Origin: JAYVIQ01 sp043770215
GTDB taxonomy: Bacteria > Bacteroidota > Bacteroidia > Cytophagales > JAAEPT01
NCBI GenBank assembly: GCA_043770215.1
Contig: JAYVIQ010000067.1
Coordinates: 1 to 25,643, forward strand
Length of the DNA: 25,643 bases
Reading direction: 5' to 3'
Shown here: in pieces, positions 1 through 5,743 of the stretch
How the letters are laid out: each line of letters starts with the position of its first letter
Position numbering within the stretch: the stretch's first letter is position 1
The notes under the pieces: model-generated
The model's database searches: none
The model's input: the letters and a program-made list of their open reading frames with translations, nothing else
What the model was told of the DNA's origin: nothing
Program-made: the position numbers and the translations under genes

Positions 1-17
1 TAAGCCATTAAGGAATT

Positions 18-38
18 AGTGGTAAGGAACAAGTAACG
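18..38 (+). repeat. Degenerate 7-bp repeats (AGTARYA-like) upstream of the thiolase
   Basis: Three consecutive 7-base units (AGTGGTA, AGGAACA, AGTAACG) resemble the AGTARYA heptads that form a clean array at 1297-1387. The copies are diverged, so this looks like a decayed remnant of the same repeat family. It lies in the intergenic stretch before the thiolase; the TAA at bases 1-3 could be the stop of an upstream gene, but that cannot be checked inside the window. Confidence 0.45.
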
Positions 39-67
39 AAACTAATAAATTGTTTTAAATACTCAAG

Positions 68-104
68 GCTCTAGGCTAGATGCTAGAGGCAAAGAGCTAA
101 AAGC
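68..104 (+). repeat. Second family of 7-bp tandem repeats (GCTAGAG-like)
   Basis: About five imperfect heptads run head to tail: GCTCTAG, GCTAGAT, GCTAGAG, GCAAAGA, GCTAAAA, then a partial GC. The period is the same seven bases as the AGTARYA arrays but the unit is different. The array ends nine bases before the thiolase start codon, so it lies in that gene's untranslated leader or in the spacer of a polycistronic message. Bases 69-74 and 83-88 (CTCTAG and CTAGAG) could also pair as a small hairpin. Confidence 0.5.
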
Positions 105-113
105 TTAATAAAA

Positions 114-1292
114 ATGAAAGACGTATATATTGTATCAGCATTTAGATCTGCCGTAGGTAAAGCACCCAGAGGAGTGTTTCGTTTTATGAGACCAGATGAT
201 TTGGCAGCAAAAGTAATCCAGCATATGATGGGTACTATGCCGCAAATAGACAAAGATTCTATTGACGATGTAATTGTAGGGAATGCAACACCCGAAGCAG
301 AACAAGGGCTAAACATAGGTAGAATGATTTCCTTAATGGGACTTAATTCTATCAAAGTTGCAGGCATGACCGTAAACAGGTACTGCTCATCTGGCTTAGA
401 AACTATAGCTATTGCAGATGCAAAAATAAAAGCAGGTATGGCAGACATCATCATTGCAGGAGGTGTAGAGTGCATGAGTCCAATACCTTTTGGCGGATGG
501 AAGATTGTACCAAATGCAGATGTAGCCAGAGAAAATGGCGAGTATTATTGGGGTATGGGCTTAACGGCAGAAGCAGTAGCAGAGCAATTTAAAATCTCTA
601 GAGAAGATCAAGACGTGTTTTCTTACAAATCCCATATAAAAGCCATAGAAGGAATTAAAAACGGAAACCTTAAAGATGGAGTAGTACCTATAGAAGTTGA
701 AGAAATTTTCTTGGATAAAAACGAGAAAAAGAAAAGCAAAAAAACTATTGTTGATACAGACGAAGGTCCAAGAGCAGATACAAATGTAGTTTCTTTATCT
801 AAACTTAGGCCGGTGTTTGCAAATGGAGGCTCTGTTACGGCAGGTAACTCATCTCAAACTTCAGATGGTGCAGCATTTGTAATGCTCATGTCTGGCCAGA
901 AAATGAAAGAACTAGGTCTTACGCCTATTGCTAGATTAGTGAGTTATGCAGTTGCAGGTGTAGAGCCAAGGATTATGGGGATAGGCCCTGTAGATGCCAT
1001 TCCAAAAGCATTGAAACAAGCAGGTTTAACGCTAAATGATATTCAACAAATAGAATTAAACGAAGCTTTTGCAGCTCAAAGTTTAGCGGTTATAAGAGAA
1101 TTGGGCTTAAACCAAGAGATTATTAATCCAAATGGTGGCGCAATTGCATTGGGTCATCCACTAGGTTGCACAGGTGCAAAACTTTCTGTGCAACTTTTTA
1201 ACGAAATGAAACGTAGAAACCATAAATACGGAATGGTAAGTATGTGCGTAGGAACAGGGCAAGGGGCTGCTGGGATATTTGAACTTCTTTGA
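114..1292 (+). CDS. Acetyl-CoA acyltransferase (thiolase), beta-oxidation type
   Basis: A 392-residue thiolase, normal length for the family. It should catalyse the last step of beta-oxidation: thiolytic cleavage of 3-ketoacyl-CoA to acetyl-CoA and a shortened acyl-CoA. The acyl-accepting cysteine is Cys91 in NRYCSSGLE. Downstream are NEAFAAQ, the GHPLG histidine His348, and the second catalytic cysteine Cys378 in SMCVGTGQG, so the active site is complete. The ATG at 114 gives the expected N-terminus (MKDVYIVSAFRSAVGK). The next intact gene is an acyl-CoA dehydrogenase, which supports a degradative FadA/FadI-like role over a biosynthetic acetoacetyl-CoA thiolase, although the sequence alone does not settle chain-length preference. 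Spacers on both sides contain heptamer repeats. Confidence 0.93.
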   Translation: MKDVYIVSAFRSAVGKAPRGVFRFMRPDDLAAKVIQHMMGTMPQIDKDSIDDVIVGNATPEAEQGLNIGRMISLMGLNSIKVAGMTVNRYCSSGLETIAIADAKIKAGMADIIIAGGVECMSPIPFGGWKIVPNADVARENGEYYWGMGLTAEAVAEQFKISREDQDVFSYKSHIKAIEGIKNGNLKDGVVPIEVEEIFLDKNEKKKSKKTIVDTDEGPRADTNVVSLSKLRPVFANGGSVTAGNSSQTSDGAAFVMLMSGQKMKELGLTPIARLVSYAVAGVEPRIMGIGPVDAIPKALKQAGLTLNDIQQIELNEAFAAQSLAVIRELGLNQEIINPNGGAIALGHPLGCTGAKLSVQLFNEMKRRNHKYGMVSMCVGTGQGAAGIFELL

Positions 1293-1296
1293 TTTT

Positions 1297-1387
1297 AGTA
1301 GTAAGTAACAAGTAGTAAGTAATAAGTAACAAGTAGTAAGTAACATGTAGTAACTAACAAGTAGTAAGTAACAAGTATTAAGTAATA
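1297..1387 (+). repeat. Array of thirteen 7-bp tandem repeats, consensus AGTARYA
   Basis: Thirteen uninterrupted heptads begin four bases after the thiolase stop. Most units are AGTAGTA, AGTAACA or AGTAATA; two are altered at the first or second base (TGTAGTA, ACTAACA). AGTAGTA and AGTAACA alternate for much of the array, suggesting a 14-bp higher-order unit. On the minus strand it reads as a low-complexity Leu/Thr/Cys/Tyr frame, which is an artefact. It ends 16 bases before the start codon of the four-helix-bundle remnant, and matching units occur in opposite orientation after that gene. Confidence 0.85.
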
Positions 1388-1403
1388 AGATTAAAAGGTG
1401 TAT

Positions 1404-1758
1404 ATGCATAATTATAAATAACTACTAGTATGGCAAAAAGCTAGAATTCTTACTAAAGAAATATACGTGCTTACTGCTTTATATCCACCAGACGAGAGGT
1501 TTGGATTGATTTCACAAATGAGAAGATCTGCTGTTTCTATTCCGTCTAACATTGCAGAAGGTGCAGGGAGAAGAACAGAAAAGGATTTTGCTCGCTTTAT
1601 TACCATTGCAAATGGGTCTGCATATGAGCTAGAAACACAAATATGGTTATCAAAAGATTTAGAGTTTATAGGTGATAATAAGAGTGAAAGTGCACTAAAA
1701 AAAAGTTGTAGAAATACAAAAGATGCTTTACGCATTTAGAGAAAAATTATTGAAATAA
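1404..1758 (+). pseudogene. Broken four-helix-bundle protein (S23 / 23S rRNA intervening-sequence protein family)
   Basis: From the ATG at 1404 the frame reads MHNYK, then TAA at 1419-1421, then LLVWQKARILTKEIY and on through RRSAVSIPSNIAEG, the family's hallmark. Family members normally begin with a similar N-YK-x-L-x-VWQKA segment, so the stop sits inside the conserved N-terminus, probably one substitution from GAA or AAA. Near the 3' end a run of eight A (1697-1704) shifts the frame. Removing one A restores an ending KKVVEIQKMLYAFREKLLK and a stop at 1756-1758. The repaired protein would be about 117 residues, typical of the family. A truncated product from the GTG at 1467, ending at 1739, remains possible but lacks the first helix and has a garbled C-terminus. 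The A-run indel could be a sequencing error; the in-frame stop is less easily dismissed. Confidence 0.85.
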
Positions 1759-1799
1759 CATGTAAGGGTTTAAATAGATGCTATTTTGGTAGCGAGTAA

Positions 1800-1834
1800 A
1801 AAGTCTTAAGACTGGGTACTTACTACTTCATACT
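1800..1834 (-). repeat. Heptad repeats in opposite orientation downstream of the pseudogene
   Basis: Read on the minus strand from 1834, the sequence is AGTATGA, AGTAGTA, AGTACCC, AGTCTTA, AGACTTT. These are five degenerate units of the AGTARYA family on the strand opposite the 1297-1387 array. The four-helix-bundle remnant is therefore bracketed by inverted heptad arrays. The stretch also contains a perfect 12-bp palindrome, AGTCTTAAGACT (1802-1813). It ends 14 bases before the acyl-CoA dehydrogenase start codon. Confidence 0.6.
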
Positions 1835-1848
1835 AAAAACAAAATAAA

Positions 1849-3612
1849 ATGAAAAAGGGCGGAGAATTCTTAATTAAAGAAACATCATACAAAGAAGTAT
1901 TTATACCAGAAGAGTGGACTGAAGAACAACAAATGATGGCACAAAGTTGTGTAGATTTTTTAAATTCTGATATCGAGCCAAATCTAGAACGCATAGACAA
2001 AATGGAAGAGGGATTGATGCCTTCTTTGCTAGAAAAAGCTGGTGAATTGGGCTTACTTTCTATTTCTATACCAGAGTCTTATGGCGGTTTCGGTGGCGAT
2101 TTTAACACCTCTTTGTACATACAAGAAAAATTAGGTGCGGGCTATTCTTTTGCTGTAGCTTTAGCGGCGCATACAGGCATAGGTACATTGCCAATTTTAT
2201 ATTTTGGAAACGAAGAACAAAAAGCAAAATATTTACCAAAACTATCTACTGGCGAGTGGAAAGCGAGTTATTGCCTTACAGAGCCAGGTTCTGGATCAGA
2301 TGCATTGGCAGCAAAAACAAAAGCTATACTTACAGAAGACGGAAAATTTTATAGTCTTACAGGTCAAAAAATGTGGATTACAAATGCCGGTTTTGCAGAT
2401 GTGTTTATAGTATTTGCTCAGGTAGAGGGTGATAAATTTACAGGATTTATAGTAGAAAAAGGTCAGGAAGGATTGTCTTTAGGTTTAGAAGAGCACAAAA
2501 TGGGAATTAAAGGTTCTTCTACCCGCCAAGTATTTTTAAGCGAAGTAAAAGTGCCTTTGTCAAATGTGTTAGGAGAAATAGGAAAAGGACATTTAATAGC
2601 CTTTAACATCTTAAATGTAGGGCGTATAAAACTTGGCGCAGCTGCTTTAGGGGCTTCTAAAAATACAGTGAAGTTGGCTGTTAAATATGCCAATGAACGC
2701 CAACAATTTCAGATGTCAATCTCTAAATTTGGAGCCATAAAATACAAATTGGCAGAGCAAGCAATAAGAATCTATGCTTCTGAAAGTGCTATTTTTAGAG
2801 CTGGAGCAGAGATTGGAGAAATGGAGCATAGAGCTTTGGCAGATGGAAAACCGTTTGCCAGTGCAGTACTAGACGCAGCGCAAGAGTATGCTATAGAGTG
2901 TGCCTTGCTAAAGGTATCTTGCTCAGAAACGTTGGATTACGTAGTAGATGAAGGCGTTCAAATCTATGGAGGGTATGGTTTCTCAGCAGATTTCCCAATG
3001 GATAGATCTTACAGAGATTCTCGTATCAATAGAATATTTGAAGGTACAAACGAAATCAATCGTTTACTTATGCTAGACATGTACCTAAAACGTGCCATGA
3101 AAGGCGAAATAAATTTGATGCCCGCAGCTATGGAAGTTCAGAAAGAACTGATGGGTATTCCAGAATTTGGTGAGCCAGACACTACGCCATTTGCAGCAGA
3201 GAAAAAAGTAATTATAAATCTTAAAAAAGCAATCTTAATGTGTGCAGGTGCAGCAGCTCAGAAGTTCATGCAAAAACTAGCGCACGAGCAAGAGATAATT
3301 ATGAATATCTCTGATATGCTTATTCAAGTATATGAAGCAGAAAGCGCATTACTTAGAGCAGAAAAACTAACTGCTATGGGAAACAAACAAGCCGATTTAA
3401 AAACCAAAATGGCCCAAGTTTATTTGTTTGATGCAGTAGACAAAGTAAACAAAGCAGGCAAAGATGCTGTATGCTCCTTTGCAGAAGGTGACGAACTAAA
3501 AATGATGTTGCTAGGAATAAAACGTTTTACAAAAGTAGAACCGGTAAATGTAAAAAATCTTAGACGAGAAATTGCAGATGCCATGATAACGGCAAATGAT
3601 TATATTTACTAA
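1849..3612 (+). CDS. Acyl-CoA dehydrogenase, long form
   Basis: A 587-residue FAD-dependent acyl-CoA dehydrogenase, the first oxidation of beta-oxidation, transferring electrons to electron-transfer flavoprotein. It carries both family signatures: CLTEPGSGSDALAAKTKA in the middle beta domain and QIYGGYGFSADFPMDRSYRD followed by RIFEGTNEI. Glu398 of FEGT is at the usual position of the catalytic base in medium- and very-long-chain enzymes. Typical short-chain members have about 380-400 residues; here about 160 extra, largely helical-looking residues follow, as in VLCAD-like enzymes, which suggests longer-chain substrates. The ATG at 1849 is 14 bases after the inverted heptads. With the upstream thiolase it forms a beta-oxidation cluster, probably one operon interrupted by repeat DNA, since no terminator is seen between them. 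Confidence 0.93.
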   Translation: MKKGGEFLIKETSYKEVFIPEEWTEEQQMMAQSCVDFLNSDIEPNLERIDKMEEGLMPSLLEKAGELGLLSISIPESYGGFGGDFNTSLYIQEKLGAGYSFAVALAAHTGIGTLPILYFGNEEQKAKYLPKLSTGEWKASYCLTEPGSGSDALAAKTKAILTEDGKFYSLTGQKMWITNAGFADVFIVFAQVEGDKFTGFIVEKGQEGLSLGLEEHKMGIKGSSTRQVFLSEVKVPLSNVLGEIGKGHLIAFNILNVGRIKLGAAALGASKNTVKLAVKYANERQQFQMSISKFGAIKYKLAEQAIRIYASESAIFRAGAEIGEMEHRALADGKPFASAVLDAAQEYAIECALLKVSCSETLDYVVDEGVQIYGGYGFSADFPMDRSYRDSRINRIFEGTNEINRLLMLDMYLKRAMKGEINLMPAAMEVQKELMGIPEFGEPDTTPFAAEKKVIINLKKAILMCAGAAAQKFMQKLAHEQEIIMNISDMLIQVYEAESALLRAEKLTAMGNKQADLKTKMAQVYLFDAVDKVNKAGKDAVCSFAEGDELKMMLLGIKRFTKVEPVNVKNLRREIADAMITANDYIY

Positions 3613-3640
3613 TAGACCTTCACAATAACTTACATGCATT

Positions 3641-3690
3641 AACTAGGTTACCTTTAGTGACCTAGTTAGTTGGTTTATAAAATATTTTTT
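3641..3690 (+). terminator. Probable terminator of the beta-oxidation cluster
   Basis: Arms 3641-3651 and 3657-3667 can form an 11-bp stem with one G-U pair and a 5-nt loop, about 30 bases after the acyl-CoA dehydrogenase stop. The T-rich run (about 3684-3691) comes some 17 bases after the stem rather than immediately, so it is a less than ideal intrinsic terminator. Confidence 0.5.
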
Positions 3691-3755
3691 TATCAGTAAG
3701 CTAATTTGAAAAAGATTTCATTTTTTTCATGACATCTAGACTAAACTTTTAATGG

Positions 3756-3763
3756 TATATTTG
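3756..3763 (+). promoter_or_regulatory. Candidate -7 element TATATTTG
   Basis: An exact match to the Bacteroidota -7 consensus TAnnTTTG, placing a start site near 3770. No convincing TTG/TTTG is seen 17-23 bases upstream, so support rests on the -7 match and its position before the hypothetical gene. Confidence 0.45.
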
Positions 3764-3874
3764 AGGAAATATTTTAAAAAATGACTTCTAAAAAAGGAAT
3801 AGAAAAATCTGCTAAAAATGTAATTAGCTTAATATTTATTGTTAATGAAATCATTTTTTAACTTTACGCAACAC

Positions 3875-4504
3875 ATGGAAATAGACAAAGAGTTTAAAGA
3901 AGCGTTAAGTCATTTGACAGCTAAAGAAAAAGATAAGTTGGTTCTAAGATTGCTTAGAAAAGACAAGGTTTTGGCAGAGCGTTTGTTTTTTGAGCTTGTG
4001 AGTGGGCTAAGTGCCGAAGACCGAAGAAAAGAATTAGAAAAAGCTATCCTAAAAAAAATACCCGTTATTGCCTCTAGATTTCATAGTCCAGGTTATTTAA
4101 TGGCAGATATAAAGTATTTGAGTGGAGACATTACATTCCACCTAAAAGTCACCAAAGATAAATATGGCGAAATAGAGTTAAGCTTATTGGTGATATCAGA
4201 AATATTGAAACTAACAAACGAAAAAATAGCTGGAACCAGCTTTGATAACGCCTATAAATTTTGTATGTACTGCATAAAAAAGATGTATAGCTTATTAGTT
4301 CTAATAAAACATTTCGACGAAGATTACCAAGCAGATTTTCATAAGCAGTTAGAGAAAATAGGTCTATTATTTACTTATAACCCACACTTAATGAGGCTTT
4401 CTATTAACAACGGCTTAGATGTAAACTGGCTTACGCAAGCAGATATTCCAGATGATATAAAAAAAGAACAGCAGCGTATAAAGAGTTTAGGTTTTTTGAA
4501 ATAG
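3875..4504 (+). CDS. Hypothetical protein, soluble and mostly helical
   Basis: I do not recognise a named family. From the ATG at 3875 it is 209 residues, starting MEIDKEFKEALSHLTAKEKD. That start gives a clean charged, helical N-terminus; an upstream ATG at 3845 and a TTG at 3839 would add ten or twelve residues. There is no signal peptide or membrane segment. The N-terminal third is rich in Lys/Glu/Leu helices; a middle part (FHSPGYLMADIKYLSGD) is followed by more helix, and the protein ends LGFLK. It is a single gene between the beta-oxidation terminator and a 360-base spacer with its own candidate promoter. A 26-codon frame (3781-3861) overlaps the longer start options and could be a leader peptide. 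No function is assigned. Confidence 0.75.
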   Translation: MEIDKEFKEALSHLTAKEKDKLVLRLLRKDKVLAERLFFELVSGLSAEDRRKELEKAILKKIPVIASRFHSPGYLMADIKYLSGDITFHLKVTKDKYGEIELSLLVISEILKLTNEKIAGTSFDNAYKFCMYCIKKMYSLLVLIKHFDEDYQADFHKQLEKIGLLFTYNPHLMRLSINNGLDVNWLTQADIPDDIKKEQQRIKSLGFLK

Positions 4505-4852
4505 AAAAACTTGTTTGTAGTATAGAATATAAAACTAAGATTTGTGTTTATTTTTTTCTTCCATTCTAATATATAAATTATAATATTTTTAGCTTGTTTA
4601 GTAAACGTAATACCTGGGCTAAAGAGTTATTTTTCTGATCTGCCTTAAGATATAATGCGCTTCTATGAAATTTTGTGCTAAAATTCTTGTAATCTTATGA
4701 TGTCTTTTTTATCTATACAATTACTAAAAAGGAACTTTTTAAATAAAATGATTTCTTTAAAGAATGTTATCTAAGGATTTTCTTACTTGCTGTCAAAAAA
4801 ACTGCTTTAATCCCAATTAGAAACTCCTTTATTTGTACTTTTGTAGAATAAC
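4505..4852. other. AT-rich intergenic spacer
   Basis: This stretch of about 350 bases holds no credible reading frame on either strand. A perfect 12-bp palindrome, TTCTTTAAAGAA, lies at 4753-4764, about 70 bases before the candidate promoter of the next gene; such AT-only palindromes are common by chance at this base composition. No terminator with a clear T-run is visible after the preceding gene. Confidence 0.5.
4836..4843 (+). promoter_or_regulatory. Candidate -7 element TACTTTTG
   Basis: A match to TAnnTTTG that predicts a start near 4850. This argues against the GTG at 4853 as the start codon and favours the ATG at 4871. The same octamer precedes gltB and rimP. No good -33 element is visible. 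Confidence 0.5.
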
Positions 4853-4870
4853 GTGCATCTCTTAAAACAA

Positions 4871-5569
4871 ATGGTCAAAAAAAATTGGATTCTATCTATT
4901 TGCTTTTGTGTTTTTCTTGGACTTGGGTATGGATTGGTTTTTTTATTTAAAATTTATTACAACCCACTATATGAATTTGAGACCATAGAAAATAACAATG
5001 GTGTTTTTAGAGAATTTTATGCTAGTGGCAAAATTAAAAGCATAGAAAGTTATTTTAAATCTTTAAGACACGGTAAAAGCATTTATTTTTCTGAAAAAGG
5101 AGATACCTTAGAGTACCAAAATTATGTCTTCGGCAAAAAAGAAGGTGATTTTTTTTACTACACAAAATCTGGAAAACTTGTCATTGTAGAAACATACAAA
5201 AATGATGTTAGAAAATACAGAAATATCTTAAACGATTCGCTCTATCAGTATGAATACATGGCTTACGAAACCGGACTTAACATGTTTGAAAACAATTGCT
5301 CCAACTGCCACAGTACAATAGAAGAAATTGTAAAATTTAAAGATAGTACAATGGTTATGAATAAGTTAGATAGTATTCATCTCTGCATACTTGATAGTCT
5401 TGTAGATACAATAACCCTAAAAAATTACCTTAAAATAAATGAAAGTGACATACGTGTAATACAGTTTTACAAAAATGAAATCATAGAAAACAACACCAAA
5501 AATAAGAACAAATTTATCATTAACAGAAATACAAGAAAACGAATAGTATTTCATTCAAAACGATATTAA
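4871..5569 (+). CDS. Membrane-anchored protein with MORN/YwqK-like repeats and a CxxCH haem motif
   Basis: A 232-residue protein from the ATG at 4871; the GTG at 4853 is too close to the predicted transcription start. Residues about 5-25 form a hydrophobic segment, a signal anchor or uncleaved signal. It is followed by repeats of the type NGVFREFYASGKIKSIESY, LRHGKSIYFSEKGDTLEY and KKEGDFFYYTKSGKLVIVE. These resemble the MORN-variant repeats of the YwqK family, which is often labelled antitoxin-like. After them comes CSNCH (Cys143, Cys146, His147), the covalent haem c attachment motif, inside a c-type-cytochrome-like setting (FENNCSNCHS). I see no obvious distal methionine ligand. The likely location is the periplasmic face of the membrane, but the role is unknown. 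It sits alone between its own promoter and that of gltB. Confidence 0.75.
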   Translation: MVKKNWILSICFCVFLGLGYGLVFLFKIYYNPLYEFETIENNNGVFREFYASGKIKSIESYFKSLRHGKSIYFSEKGDTLEYQNYVFGKKEGDFFYYTKSGKLVIVETYKNDVRKYRNILNDSLYQYEYMAYETGLNMFENNCSNCHSTIEEIVKFKDSTMVMNKLDSIHLCILDSLVDTITLKNYLKINESDIRVIQFYKNEIIENNTKNKNKFIINRNTRKRIVFHSKRY

Positions 5570-5666
5570 TCCTACATATATTCAATATAATGTTAGAATA
5601 GTGCAATCTCTATAGGAGCAATTGAAATTATCCACAAATCGACTTTCATTTTTCTTACTTTTTTTA

Positions 5667-5674
5667 TACTTTTG
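5667..5674 (+). promoter_or_regulatory. Candidate gltBD promoter, -7 element TACTTTTG
   Basis: This matches TAnnTTTG about 70 bases before the gltB ATG and predicts a start near 5681. At the -33 position there is only TTTC (5644-5647, 19-base spacing), so the upstream element is weak. Confidence 0.5.
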
Positions 5675-5743
5675 CACTCCTGAGTAGACTCAAAACTAAA
5701 CGGGACAAATCTTGTTAAGACATTGAACAGAAAAAATAAGAAT

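Noticed and set aside
1297..1387. CRISPR array
   Set aside because: The units are 7 bp and directly abutting with no unique spacers; no cas genes are present.
1161..1409. Minus-strand frame rich in Leu, Thr, Cys and Tyr
   Set aside because: It is simply the translation of the 7-bp repeat array plus the antisense of the thiolase end; there is no protein family or start signal.
1697..1704. Programmed frameshift or slippage at the eight-A run in the four-helix-bundle gene
   Set aside because: Slippage would restore the C-terminus, but the stop at codon 6 would still break the protein, so simple decay is the better reading.
1404..1758. Diversity-generating retroelement accessory (Avd has the same four-helix fold)
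   Set aside because: There is no reverse transcriptase and no template/variable repeat pair in the window, and the sequence matches the S23/IVP pattern.
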